Of a DNA stretch of 64,000 bases, positions 42,980 to 51,703 are shown in pieces. The notes beneath the pieces were generated by a model. That model was given only the letters and a program-made list of their open reading frames with translations. It searched no databases and was not told where the DNA came from. The stretch is from the NCBI GenBank assembly GCA_937951895.1, contig CALFER010000002.1, positions 1 through 64,000 on the forward strand, given 5' to 3'. Made by a program: the position numbers and the translations under genes. The stretch comes from an uncultured bacterium. Its GTDB lineage: Bacteria; CSSED10-310; CALFER01. Positions within the stretch are counted from its first letter, which is position 1. Each line of letters starts with the position of its first letter.

Positions 42980-44989
42980 TCACTTGCCCCCCTCTTCAGT
43001 CCAGCCGAATTCCCAGGTCCCGAGTTCTCCGTACAGCCCTGTCATGGCCGGATCCGTCAATGCGGCATACCATTTTATTCCGTTTGCGCTTCCGACGCCA
43101 GCCGGCCAGACAAATTCCGGCAGAACATCGATTGTGGTGATGCCGAGCGGGAATGCGGGATAGTCATCCAGATAAGAATCGAATTCCGTGAAGCCGGGTG
43201 CAAAAAAATAGGATCCGTACACATCCAGAACGACAAAGAGTGGATACCCGTCGATCGGCGCGGTATCGAGATTCACGACCGAGGCTGAACAGCCGCAGAG
43301 ATCACCGGGATGGAACAGCGTTCCCGGCATGGAGACGGCGACGCGGGTCAGTCCCGGAGATTGAACAACGGTGCTTTTTTTCAAGATGGAGTCTCCGGGA
43401 TCGAACACCACCGATGTCGGGGCAGCCGATGCATTGAACTGGAACACATCGAGACGCTTGCTGACGATGACATGTTCGACATGAGTCTCACCGCCAGATA
43501 GCGTCCATTCGATCTCGGCCGGCATCCGGAAAACCTCCGGCGCATTCTCCTGAACCTGCGTGACCCATACGGTCAGTTTTCCGTCAGCATATCGATGAGC
43601 GATTTCGTACTCCGGATAACCCATGTCGTAAATCCACTGGATGAAGAACCAATCCAGATCCGCTCCATATTGCGCTTCGCAGATCGATTGAAAAAACTCG
43701 GTCGTCGCATGACCATACGTTTTCTGAGCGTAATAATCCTGCAGGATCGTCCAGAAGATTTCGTCACCCGTCACCCGGCGCAGCATATGAAGCACCCAGG
43801 CTCCTTTTTTATAGGTGGTCGCCCCCCAAACGATCTGCGGATCGAAGATCGGGAATCGGTTCTGCGCGTCCTCCTCGAAATAGCGGTCCCGGAATTCCGC
43901 CATCACGGCGTCGTACGATTCCTGTCCCGTGATATGCTCCTCCCAGAGCGCTTCACAGTAACTGGCGAACCCTTCGTTCAGCCAAACATCCTCGCAACCC
44001 GTCAGCGTCACTGAATTCCCCCAGTACATGTGGGATATCTCATGCGCAAACGTGTCCTCATACGCTCCGTCTCCCGTGATCAGAGCGCTGCCATAGCTGA
44101 TCATATCCTGGTTTTCCATGGCGCCCATGAGTTGAACCTGGGCCAGACCCAGTTTCTCGAAGGGATAAGGCCCGAAAGCCGTCGCATAAAAATCGAGAAT
44201 CTGGTCGTCCCGCGCGAAATCCGCCTGTGCGGCATCCAGCTTCTCCGGCAATACATAATACACAACGGGGATCGCGTCATGGGTATGACCGAACGAGGTA
44301 TACTCGGCGATGTTGAGCGTCGCGAGATAGCTCGCCATCGGATTGTTCTCGATCCAGACGAAGGTCGCTCGACCATCCCGGTTTTCCTTCGCCTGAAGCG
44401 TTCCGTTGGCGGCGACTGTCTTCGGATCTTCCACCGTGATGCGGAACTCGTACAGAGCCTTGTCGCGCGGGTCGTGAAGGCATGGAAACCAACGTGAATT
44501 CTCGACCATCGCATTAAACGCGAACCGCGCGTCGTCTTTGGGCTTGTATTGAAAGTGGTTCATGCCCTCGACGCGATAATCGACCGAAACTTCAAACGGT
44601 TCATCCCGGTCAATCGCAGCCGGAAGCGTAATGCGGATCTCGTGGGTGTCGAATGTCCAGGCCGCGGGTTGATCAGCCGATCGCACAGCCGTCACGAAAG
44701 CTTTGTCGTCCTTCAGGAAATCCAGTCGCACGACCGACAACCCGTCTGCGAGACTCACCCCCTCCACCGTGGCGGTTCCGTGGACGGCGCCATCAACTCC
44801 GGTTGAGGGGAAATCGACGGCAAGCGTGAGAATGTAACGGGTGACATCGATGTCGAGCGTGGGGTCGTCGATCGGTCCCGAGTACGGACATGCATAGGGA
44901 TTCTGTGCATGAACGGCGCTCAGACAACAGACAACCGCCAGAAAAACGAGCCATTGGAAGCCTTTATGTGTTCGGGTCGCTGCATCCAT
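42980..44989 (-). CDS. Secreted M1-family metallopeptidase with shared C-terminal domain
   Basis: The protein is 669 residues from the ATG at 44989, which has a GGGAGG site. The signal peptide is GFQWLVFLAVVCCLSAVHA. The N-terminal M1 beta domain is followed by exopeptidase motif GAMENQDMISYG, zinc motif DTFAHEISHMYWGN and the downstream Glu in DVWLNEGFASYCEALW. The catalytic Tyr region is around ADLDWFFIQWIYDMGYPEYE. Residues ~550-669 form the C-terminal domain also found in the M14 and lamin-tail-like proteins, here directly attached without a Thr/Pro linker. It is probably a surface aminopeptidase in protein scavenging. A perfect TATAAT lies about 65 bp upstream. Confidence 0.92.
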   Translation of the reverse strand: MDAATRTHKGFQWLVFLAVVCCLSAVHAQNPYACPYSGPIDDPTLDIDVTRYILTLAVDFPSTGVDGAVHGTATVEGVSLADGLSVVRLDFLKDDKAFVTAVRSADQPAAWTFDTHEIRITLPAAIDRDEPFEVSVDYRVEGMNHFQYKPKDDARFAFNAMVENSRWFPCLHDPRDKALYEFRITVEDPKTVAANGTLQAKENRDGRATFVWIENNPMASYLATLNIAEYTSFGHTHDAIPVVYYVLPEKLDAAQADFARDDQILDFYATAFGPYPFEKLGLAQVQLMGAMENQDMISYGSALITGDGAYEDTFAHEISHMYWGNSVTLTGCEDVWLNEGFASYCEALWEEHITGQESYDAVMAEFRDRYFEEDAQNRFPIFDPQIVWGATTYKKGAWVLHMLRRVTGDEIFWTILQDYYAQKTYGHATTEFFQSICEAQYGADLDWFFIQWIYDMGYPEYEIAHRYADGKLTVWVTQVQENAPEVFRMPAEIEWTLSGGETHVEHVIVSKRLDVFQFNASAAPTSVVFDPGDSILKKSTVVQSPGLTRVAVSMPGTLFHPGDLCGCSASVVNLDTAPIDGYPLFVVLDVYGSYFFAPGFTEFDSYLDDYPAFPLGITTIDVLPEFVWPAGVGSANGIKWYAALTDPAMTGLYGELGTWEFGWTEEGGK
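42983..43345 (-). other. Shared C-terminal domain, copy 2 (M1 peptidase)
   Basis: Motifs in order: LFHPGDLCGCSASVVNL, PLFVVLDVYGSYFFAPGF, VLPEFVWPAGVGSANGIKWY and AALTDPAMTGLYGE, closing WEFGW. Copy 2 and copy 3 are very similar; copy 1 is more divergent. Confidence 0.75.
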
Positions 44990-45052
44990 TTCCGCCTCCC
45001 TCGACCTCCCGCGTACAATCCGGCGCGGCGAGTACTGGTTCAGAGCCAAGTC

Positions 45053-45058
45053 TTGATT
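45053..45058 (-). promoter_or_regulatory. TATAAT -10 box upstream of the M1 peptidase gene
   Basis: A perfect TATAAT is read on the minus strand at 45058-45053, about 64 bp before the ATG. The best -35 match, TTCCCA, lies 18 bp further upstream and fits poorly. The 266-bp divergent gap 44990-45255 holds no gene and no other clear element. Confidence 0.35.
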
Positions 45059-45255
45059 ATATAACACGATGGGAACGGATGGGAATCCGATTCGCTGCCG
45101 AATCGCGATTCGAGGGATTCGACCTGCAGTTTTCCCCACGACGAGAACGGCTCGGAGATCAACCGTCGATGATTGTCCCGGACCTGTTTTCCAGCTATGG
45201 TAATCTTCGTTAGCGACGATGCACGGTTGTATGGATGTACCGAGACGGTGGAGAC

Positions 45256-46257
45256 ATGATGAAATTTCTTGCTGAACGAGCCCTCATTCTGAATCGGATC
45301 CGGAACTACTTCATTTCCTGTGGGTTTCTCGAAGTCGAAACCCCGCTTCTCGTCCGGTCTCCCGGAATGGAACCGAGTCTCGAAGCATTCCGGACCCGCT
45401 TCACTCCCCTCGGGAATGCCCCCTCCGTGGATCTCTTTCTGCCAACCTCGCCTGAGTTTCATATGAAACGTCTTCTTGCTGACGGTTACACTCGGATCTA
45501 TCAGATCACACGGGCCTTCCGGAACGAGGAACTCGGGCCCTTGCACAACCCCGAGTTCACGATTCTCGAATGGTATCGAGCGGGATGCGGGTATGAAACG
45601 ATCATGGACGACTGTGAGGCGTTGGTCCGCGCCGCCGCGGATGCGATCAGCGAGATCCCGGCGCCGCGAACGATCTGGCGAGCGGACCGCGAAATCGATC
45701 TCGACAAGCCCTGGGAACGGTTGACGGTGCGCGAAGCCTGGCTTCGTTACACAGGGATCGATCTGGAGCGCGGGATGGACGCGGAGTCGTTACGGGAGGC
45801 CGGTCGGGCGCTGCATATCCCCGATCTGCGGCCCGGAGACCCCTGGGATGTGCTGTATTTCAAGATTTTTCTCGCCCGCATCGAACCGAATCTCGGTTGG
45901 GATCGGCCTCTCATTTTGTATGAATACCCCGCAGGCATGGCTGCTCTGGCGCGTCTGAAACCCGGCGCGCCGGGTGTGGCGCTTCGTTTTGAGATCTACA
46001 TCGCGGGAATCGAACTCGGCAATGCATTCGACGAACTCACGGATGCCGACGAACAACGCGTCCGGTTCGATCGAGCGGCGGATGAGAAACGGGCGATGGG
46101 TCGCGAGCCGTTTCCTGTTGATGAAGCCTTCATCGACGCACTCCGGCGCGGGATTCCACCATCGAGCGGCATTGCGATCGGAATCGATCGTCTCGTTTTG
46201 CTGCTCACCGGGGCACCGACGATCCGTGACGTCATGGCATTCGGATTTCTGGAATGA
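45256..46257 (+). CDS. epmA: EpmA-like elongation factor P lysyltransferase
   Basis: The 333-residue protein resembles a class II lysyl-tRNA synthetase catalytic core without the anticodon-binding domain. Motif 1 is FLEVETPLLVRSPGMEP, motif 2 ITRAFRNEELGPLHNPEFTILEW and motif 3 GIAIGIDRLVLLLTG. Length and lack of the N-terminal OB fold match EpmA/PoxA/GenX, which attaches beta-lysine to EF-P. Neither efp nor epmB is in the window. ATG 45256 or 45259 follows GGTGGAGAC; both are possible. It converges on the PduT-like gene with a 14-bp gap. Confidence 0.9.
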   Translation: MMKFLAERALILNRIRNYFISCGFLEVETPLLVRSPGMEPSLEAFRTRFTPLGNAPSVDLFLPTSPEFHMKRLLADGYTRIYQITRAFRNEELGPLHNPEFTILEWYRAGCGYETIMDDCEALVRAAADAISEIPAPRTIWRADREIDLDKPWERLTVREAWLRYTGIDLERGMDAESLREAGRALHIPDLRPGDPWDVLYFKIFLARIEPNLGWDRPLILYEYPAGMAALARLKPGAPGVALRFEIYIAGIELGNAFDELTDADEQRVRFDRAADEKRAMGREPFPVDEAFIDALRRGIPPSSGIAIGIDRLVLLLTGAPTIRDVMAFGFLE

Positions 46258-46271
46258 GCCGGCCCTTGCAG

Positions 46272-46826
46272 CTACAGCGTTTCCCTGAACAATTCTTCCC
46301 TCGGGCGCGGAAGGATGGTTGTACCCACGAGCAATCCGGTTGAGGAGGCGGATTCGACGGCCGCATCGACAGCCGCGCGAACGGAAGCGACGTCGCCGGT
46401 CATGCAGAAATAGCCTTTCCCGCCGACGGCCATCGCGAGATGCAATTGGAAGAGAATCACATCGGCCGCCTTGACCGCCGCATCGGCAGCCAGGACCGCC
46501 GCCACCGCGGAAAAGGTTTCGACCACACCAATCGCATCGCGATCACCGGGGGCCAGGTCGACCGATCGTCCGAGCGCGTTGAGAACAGCCGGATGGATAT
46601 TGGGCAGCGCGAGTTCATCGATGACCATTCCGGATGCCGCGATTTTTCCGGCATCGAGCGCAGCCCGAACCGCGTCGACGTCCCCGTGCACCGCCACCAG
46701 GAATTTCCCGGAGCAGATCGTTCGAGCAACCGTCAGCGTCACGGCGCCGGCCTTGAGCATGGCATCCTCGGCTTCAAATCCGGCGGCAATCGATGAAAAC
46801 TCCAGTATTCCAATCGCAGTGATCAC
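46272..46826 (-). CDS. pduT: PduT-like tandem-BMC microcompartment shell protein
   Basis: The 184-residue protein has two BMC domains: residues ~1-90 (AIGILEFSSIAAGFEAEDAM) and ~95-184 (AIGVVETFSAVAAVLAADAAVKAADV). The VARTICSGKF segment places a Cys at about residue 38, the position that holds the central [4Fe-4S] cluster of PduT trimers. NIHPAVLNALG and the ILPRPREELF tail also match PduT. It forms a pseudohexameric shell trimer thought to conduct electrons across the shell. The start is GTG 46826 with an AGGAGG site inside the pduS end, one base after the pduS stop. No other shell gene lies nearby. Confidence 0.9.
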   Translation of the reverse strand: MITAIGILEFSSIAAGFEAEDAMLKAGAVTLTVARTICSGKFLVAVHGDVDAVRAALDAGKIAASGMVIDELALPNIHPAVLNALGRSVDLAPGDRDAIGVVETFSAVAAVLAADAAVKAADVILFQLHLAMAVGGKGYFCMTGDVASVRAAVDAAVESASSTGLLVGTTILPRPREELFRETL

Positions 46827-46827
46827 G

Positions 46828-48147
46828 TCAGTGCCTCCTGATCTCGATTGCATCTCCCACACCCGTTATCACACCATCAATGGATGCGTGAAGCATCACT
46901 CCCATCTTGCCTTCCGGAATCCGGGCAATCGGTTGCCCTTTCGCGACGCGGGTTCCGACTCCGACAACCGCCTCCGCCGGCGCTCCGACATGCTGTCTGA
47001 GAGGAATCCGCACCCGATCGGTCTCGATGCGAAGCGGTTTGAGGGGAGCGGAATCGGTGAATTGGTCGAGACCCAACTTTCGTTTGAGTGCGTTGATGGG
47101 GGGTTTCCGGAATTCATACATGGGATGCACTGTCGTCTGCGGCAGCTTCGGTGTTTTTCCGAGCGTCTGCAATTCCTGGCGATCATCGAATGTGATCCAT
47201 CCCGGATCGAGATCCTCGGGGCAACTCCAGAATGAACACAGTTGGCAGCCGCAGCAATACCGGGCGGACTCCGGGGGAGGTGTCCCCGGCGGGCTCATGG
47301 CGATGTGGCGCATGGCTTTGTGCGGTTCGACGGGGTGCCCGAGCAGGTATCGCGGGCACAACTGCGTGCAGAAGTTGCATTGATCGCAGGCGGAACGCGC
47401 GATCCGGCGCCCGTGTTCACGCGGGCGGAGATAGCGTTCGAGCAGGCGATGGGAACGGGGCAGGACGATCAGGCCTCCGAGTGTTTTCGTGATGGGGGCA
47501 TCGAAATCCTCGATGAGTTGACCCATCATGGCGCCACCACCGAGCAGTCCGTGCGTGGATTCATTCCCCTGAAATCCGGCAGCCGCGAGTGCTTCCCGGA
47601 TCGCCATCCCGATCGGCCCCCGGAGAGTCAGAGGTCGCGCGACATCGCCTCCCACGGTGAGAAACTTGTCGGTGACGGGCAGCGCGTTCCCGATCCACCA
47701 AAGGGTTTCGACATTATGGACGACGATACCGACGTCCAGCGGGAGCCCCCCGGGAGGCGGGATGCGACCGGTCGCTTCGTAACAGAGCGTCACCTCGTCG
47801 CCGGCCGGATACATATCGCCGAGAATTTTGAGGGTCACGCCGGGGATGAGATGGGGTTTCAGGGCATCGATCGCGGCATGCGCTTTCCGTTTCAGGGCAA
47901 TCACGCCTGCCGTGGCCCCGGTGATCGCGCGGGCGATGTCGACTCCCCGAACGATCGTCTCGGGATCCCATGCCATCAGTTCCTTGTCCTTGTGGAGGAG
48001 CGGCTCGCATTCCACACCGTTGGCCACGACGATCTCAGCGCGGCAGTTCAACTTGACATGAGAGGGGAAGCCCGCCCCTCCGGCACCGGCGATTCCGGCA
48101 GCGGCGATACCATCGAGTGCATGCTGACGATTGAACGGTTGTGTCAT
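46828..48147 (-). CDS. pduS: PduS-like flavin/Fe-S electron-transfer protein (RnfC-like)
   Basis: The 439-residue protein has an N-terminal Gly-rich loop GIAGAGGAGFPSHVKL and the NADH/FMN-type VVANGVECEPLLHKD, as in NuoF/RnfC. A SLBB-like region follows, then two 4Fe-4S motifs, CDQCNFCTQLCPR near 265 and CCGCQLCSFWSCPED near 305, and a C-terminal biotinyl-like barrel VGVGTRVAKGQPIARI. PduS reduces cobalamin in 1,2-propanediol microcompartments with electrons from NADH and interacts with PduT. The ATG at 48147 has a GGAAGG site; upstream ATGs at 48171 and 48198 lack one. It is directly coupled to the PduT-like gene. Confidence 0.9.
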   Translation of the reverse strand: MTQPFNRQHALDGIAAAGIAGAGGAGFPSHVKLNCRAEIVVANGVECEPLLHKDKELMAWDPETIVRGVDIARAITGATAGVIALKRKAHAAIDALKPHLIPGVTLKILGDMYPAGDEVTLCYEATGRIPPPGGLPLDVGIVVHNVETLWWIGNALPVTDKFLTVGGDVARPLTLRGPIGMAIREALAAAGFQGNESTHGLLGGGAMMGQLIEDFDAPITKTLGGLIVLPRSHRLLERYLRPREHGRRIARSACDQCNFCTQLCPRYLLGHPVEPHKAMRHIAMSPPGTPPPESARYCCGCQLCSFWSCPEDLDPGWITFDDRQELQTLGKTPKLPQTTVHPMYEFRKPPINALKRKLGLDQFTDSAPLKPLRIETDRVRIPLRQHVGAPAEAVVGVGTRVAKGQPIARIPEGKMGVMLHASIDGVITGVGDAIEIRRH

Positions 48148-48233
48148 GGGTTGCCTTCCCGAGTCACTCATCCTACTTTTTTTTTTTGGAAATTTCATTT
48201 CATTTTCGAACGACAGATGGGTAGATTGAGATC

Positions 48234-49208
48234 ATGGAGCGGGATCACTTCATTCATATCCGATGTCCGATGTGCCATGGACCTTTTCTGGCGCGCTCTT
48301 CGAGTCTGCACCGGGGCCGGGTGTCGCATGCCCGGTTACTGTGCAAGTCTTGCGAATATCGCGGTGAGATCCGGGCACGCATCCCCGTGCTGATGCCGCC
48401 GGGCGTGCAAGCCCTGTGGATTCCGCCGATCGAGCGAGGCCTCGGGCCCGTCTCGCGACGACGGATCACCGCAATGAATGGTGAGGAAACATTGCTTCGG
48501 TTGCTGGATTCGACACCCGTCTCCCCCTCAACCGATCAGAGCCCGGTTCCGCCCTATCTGTTTCGGAAAGCACTGATGGCGGGTACCGAGCGATGGTTTC
48601 GGAGGCATATCGGGGTGGAGGAGGAGGACAGGCCGTTCCAGATGGATCTGGTGCATTTCCTGATGGCGCGCATGGTCTCATTGAAGGTCAGGCGGGTCCT
48701 GGAGGCGGCCTCGGCGTACGGACGTTTCACCGAGCATCTGATTCGGAGCCGACCATCCGGAGGCATCTCCATGGTGTGCGACCTGGATTATGTGCGGGTA
48801 AAAGTCACCGAGCGTCGCATTCAGCGCCTGGCACTGCCGAACCCGCTTCTGCCGATCGTCGCGGATCTGCGGGCCTTGCCGGTTCCGGATGCCCATCTCG
48901 ATGGCGTGATCAGTTTTTTCGGCCTGGATTCCGTCGAACGAATCGACGGGGTTCTGAATGAAATGATCCGAGTGGTGCATCCCGGTGGATCCATCCTGGT
49001 GGCCACTACGGAAGCCGGTGCGCGATTCGGGTTGAACGACAGCGGAGATAATCTGCTGATTCATGCGGCCCGGGATAGACTCGGGCTGCATCACGGAGCG
49101 TCCGATCTGGCGCAACGGATGGGACGGGCGGGATTGACATCGATCCGGAGTCACGCGTTCAGGACGCCATCCATGCGGTACGCGATTCTCGAGGCGATTG
49201 TTCCCTGA
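48234..49208 (+). CDS. Class I SAM-dependent methyltransferase with N-terminal zinc ribbon
   Basis: The 324-residue protein starts with a zinc-ribbon pair CPMC and CKSC in residues 11-40, like the Trm112-like module of RlmA-type and quinone-biosynthesis methyltransferases. The Rossmann methyltransferase core lies from ~140: the glycine loop (VLEAASAYGRF) departs from GxGxG, VCDLDYVRVKVTERR, the acidic region LRALPVPDAHLDGVISFFGLDSVERI and MIRVVHPGGSILVAT. The substrate is unknown. The start has only a weak upstream site. A 43-base T/A-rich stretch with eleven consecutive T lies at 48175-48185 in the gap before the gene. Confidence 0.75.
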   Translation: MERDHFIHIRCPMCHGPFLARSSSLHRGRVSHARLLCKSCEYRGEIRARIPVLMPPGVQALWIPPIERGLGPVSRRRITAMNGEETLLRLLDSTPVSPSTDQSPVPPYLFRKALMAGTERWFRRHIGVEEEDRPFQMDLVHFLMARMVSLKVRRVLEAASAYGRFTEHLIRSRPSGGISMVCDLDYVRVKVTERRIQRLALPNPLLPIVADLRALPVPDAHLDGVISFFGLDSVERIDGVLNEMIRVVHPGGSILVATTEAGARFGLNDSGDNLLIHAARDRLGLHHGASDLAQRMGRAGLTSIRSHAFRTPSMRYAILEAIVP

Positions 49209-49247
49209 TGCATGTCGATCCGATCTGCGATCGTTACCGATCGGGGG

Positions 49248-49283
49248 ATTCCGGCGCGTCGGTTGCCGGAATACGCGGTTTTT
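49248..49283 (+). terminator. Hairpin with T-run after the methyltransferase gene
   Basis: ATTCCGGC (49248-49255) and GCCGGAAT (49265-49272) make a perfect 8-bp stem with a nine-base loop. A run of five T follows at 49279-49283, six bases after the stem, so it is terminator-like but not ideal. It overlaps the promoter described next. Confidence 0.4.
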
Positions 49284-49291
49284 GCTATGGT
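49263..49291 (+). promoter_or_regulatory. Sigma-70-type promoter of the aminotransferase gene
   Basis: TTGCCG (49263-49268, 4 of 6), a 17-bp spacer and TATGGT (49286-49291, 4 of 6) lie about 60 bp before the aminotransferase ATG. The -35 box is inside the 3' arm of the hairpin above. Confidence 0.35.
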
Positions 49292-49351
49292 GATGGTTCC
49301 GGGTGTTTGATTTGGAACACGAGACATCTTCAATCAACAGGAGTGAATCAG

Positions 49352-50551
49352 ATGAAACCTTTGTCAGATCGTATCAATGGACTGGGAACCGAGAATGCTT
49401 TTGTCGTGCTCAAGGAAGTCAACGAACTGATTGCCAAGGGCAAGAAGATCTACAACTTCTGCATTGGTCAGCCGGACTTCAAAACGCCGAGGCATATCTG
49501 CGACGCAGCCAAGAAGGCGATCGACGACGGGAAGCACGGGTATACACCTTCGACAGGAATTCCCGAACTCCGGACCTCTGTCGCTCGCTTCTTCAACGAG
49601 TCCCGGGGACTGGATTTTGTTCCCGATGATGTGGTCATCGCATGCGGCGGAAAGCCGTTTATCTGGTATTCGATCTTTGTGACGACGGATTACGGAAAAG
49701 GTGATGAAGTTATCTTCCCGAATCCGGGATTCCCGATTTATGAATCGATGATCCGCGGGCAAGGAGCCGTTCCTGTTCCGTTGTATCTGCGCGAGAACAA
49801 AAACTTCAATTTCGACATCGAGGAACTCCGGAAAAAGATCACACCCCGCACGAAGCTTCTCATTCTCAACAGTCCCCACAATCCGACCGGTGGTGTGTTG
49901 AGCAAGGCCGAACTCGAAGAAATCGCCTCGATCTGCCAGGAACACGACATCTGGGTCTACGCCGATGAAGTTTACAGCAAACTCGTGTACGACGCCCCGT
50001 TTGCCTCGATTGCCTCGATCCCCGGCATGCGCGATCGGACCATCGTCGTGGATTGCGCATCGAAAACCTATGCAATGACCGGCTGGCGAATCGGTTACAT
50101 GGCCAACCGCATCCTCGCGCCGCATGTCACTCGCCTCGTCACAAACTCCGATTCCTGCGCACCCTTCCCGAATCAGGTTGCCGTCGCTGCTGCATTGGAT
50201 GGGTCACAAGCCGACGCCGATCACATGTTGTCGGTATTCCGCGAACGGCGAGATTTCATCGTTCCCGGTCTGAACAGGATCAACGGAATCACGTGCAGAA
50301 CGCCGGGTGGAGCGTTTTATGTCTGGCCGAATGTGACGGAAGCGTGCCGGATGACCGGGTGCAAGGATTCCGAAGAGTTCCGGAAACGCCTGCTGCATGA
50401 AGCCGGTGTCGCGTGCCTCGCCGATATTCATTTCGGGCCGCGCGTTCCGGATGAAGGCCAGCACATTCGGTTCTCGTATGCCTCAAGTCTCGAAGATATC
50501 CAGGAAGGCCTGAACCGGACGGAAGAATTCATCAAACGGAATACCCGATAG
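49352..50551 (+). CDS. PLP-dependent class I/II aminotransferase
   Basis: The 399-residue fold-type I aminotransferase shows the substrate region IYNFCIGQPDFKTPRHI, YTPSTGIPELR, LLILNSPHNPTGGVLSK with the Asn/Pro motif, VYADEVYSKLVYD, and the PLP-lysine segment VVDCASKTYAMTGWRIGYM. The C-terminal Arg motif is HIRFSYASS. It belongs to the aspartate/aromatic/alanine aminotransferase group; the donor specificity cannot be fixed. The ATG at 49352 has an AGGAG site and the homology starts here. An in-frame extension to 49208 has no homology. An exported protein gene follows 19 bp later. Confidence 0.92.
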   Translation: MKPLSDRINGLGTENAFVVLKEVNELIAKGKKIYNFCIGQPDFKTPRHICDAAKKAIDDGKHGYTPSTGIPELRTSVARFFNESRGLDFVPDDVVIACGGKPFIWYSIFVTTDYGKGDEVIFPNPGFPIYESMIRGQGAVPVPLYLRENKNFNFDIEELRKKITPRTKLLILNSPHNPTGGVLSKAELEEIASICQEHDIWVYADEVYSKLVYDAPFASIASIPGMRDRTIVVDCASKTYAMTGWRIGYMANRILAPHVTRLVTNSDSCAPFPNQVAVAAALDGSQADADHMLSVFRERRDFIVPGLNRINGITCRTPGGAFYVWPNVTEACRMTGCKDSEEFRKRLLHEAGVACLADIHFGPRVPDEGQHIRFSYASSLEDIQEGLNRTEEFIKRNTR

Positions 50552-50570
50552 AGTATCAGCCGGAGGCATC

Positions 50571-51485
50571 TTGCACAGCGCACAACGATTACGGCGCCGA
50601 TCTCGTTATTTTTCACGAATACTGACCGGCGCCCTCTGTTCGTTGTGTCTCGCTTCCGCTTCATCCGCCGCCTCACCCAAAGCACTCGAACTCAAATGGA
50701 ATTTCCTGATCTCGGATCCGCTGGTTTATTCCATCGATCAGGAGATCAAAACACAGCTGGATCAACTCGATACCGCGACAGGCGAATGGAAGAAGACTCC
50801 AGTCAGTGACGAACGCATCGACGGGCATTTGTATCTCAATCCGACGGGTGACGGAAAAAGCCGTTGCGATCTCATTCTCGAACTCAAGGAATCCCGTAAC
50901 AAGAACCGGGCGACACCCCTGCCGCCGGAGCAGTTTCTGCCTCAACTTGTGGCTCGCTTCATTCTGGGCAACGATGGCGGGATCGAAGACTATGCCGGAG
51001 GAAGCGTGCAGGAAACCTATCTGTTTCTCAGGCTGATCCTGGGCCTCCCTACGAAGGCGCTCCGCGAGCACGAAGGACGCATTGTTCCGCTCGAGCTGTA
51101 CACCCAGGGTCAGACGACCGATCTGAGTCTTGTTGGTTCGGTCATCCACGAATTGGATGGTTTCGAAACGGTCGATGGTCTGCTGTGCGCCCGGATCAAG
51201 TGCCAGATCAGTCTCGCCTCGCGCCTCGACCGACAGAATCGCGAAGGTTCGGTGAACTGGAAAGGGGATGCAACGGTGTATTGGGCGATCGAACCGATGC
51301 GTTTGCAACGATCAACCTGGAATGTCGGAAAACTTGTTGAAACCACAGAACACCTTACCGGGATTCCAACCCGGATCGTGTCGATTTTCAGGATCGAGTG
51401 TCTCTATGTCGGCAATCAGGATCCGCTCCGCCTGATGCAGCAGATGACGCCAATCACGCCGCAAACTCCGGTTCCGGGAATGTGA
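50571..51485 (+). CDS. Exported protein of unknown function
   Basis: The 304-residue protein begins at TTG 50571, which has GGAGG five bases upstream. The signal peptide is about 1-34 (SRILTGALCSLCLASASSAA). The mature part is rich in beta-type strands: KWNFLISDPLVYSIDQEI, RCDLILELKESRN, GIEDYAGGSVQETYLFL and RLQRSTWNVGKLVETTEHL. Length and pattern suggest a single beta-barrel-like or lipocalin-like domain, but I recognise no family and no catalytic motif. It may be co-transcribed with the aminotransferase. It probably resides in the periplasm or outer membrane. Confidence 0.75.
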   Translation: MHSAQRLRRRSRYFSRILTGALCSLCLASASSAASPKALELKWNFLISDPLVYSIDQEIKTQLDQLDTATGEWKKTPVSDERIDGHLYLNPTGDGKSRCDLILELKESRNKNRATPLPPEQFLPQLVARFILGNDGGIEDYAGGSVQETYLFLRLILGLPTKALREHEGRIVPLELYTQGQTTDLSLVGSVIHELDGFETVDGLLCARIKCQISLASRLDRQNREGSVNWKGDATVYWAIEPMRLQRSTWNVGKLVETTEHLTGIPTRIVSIFRIECLYVGNQDPLRLMQQMTPITPQTPVPGM

Positions 51486-51549
51486 CGCTGAGCGGTTAAA
51501 GGCGTCCACCGGTTATCTTCAGCACCAAGACATAATGGGGCGGGATAAC

Positions 51550-51578
51550 TTGACAAGCCGCGGAAAATGCTTTTTTAT
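51550..51578 (+). promoter_or_regulatory. Promoter of the regulator and complex I-like operon
   Basis: A perfect TTGACA (51550-51555), a 17-bp spacer and TTTTAT (51573-51578, 4 of 6) lie 126 bp before the HTH gene ATG. The resulting leader of ~120 bases has no strong hairpin I can see. It is the best promoter in the 218-bp gap 51486-51703, which holds no gene. Confidence 0.5.
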
Positions 51579-51703
51579 CATTGATTATGAACTCTGAATT
51601 TCAAAGACTCCACATTATCGCACCATGACCGCATTCCAGGAATCTGCTGCGTTATTGTCGATGGATTTACACAGGAATGATCGCTATCTGAGAGGAATTT
51701 GAC

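Noticed and set aside
42440..43288. 282-codon plus-strand frame opposite the receiver-DUF4388 and M1 genes
   Set aside because: It crosses two well-supported genes on the opposite strand and has no recognisable domain.
48175..48185. Run of eleven T between pduS and the methyltransferase gene as a terminator
   Set aside because: No stem lies immediately upstream on either strand. The two flanking genes are divergent, so no terminator is expected.
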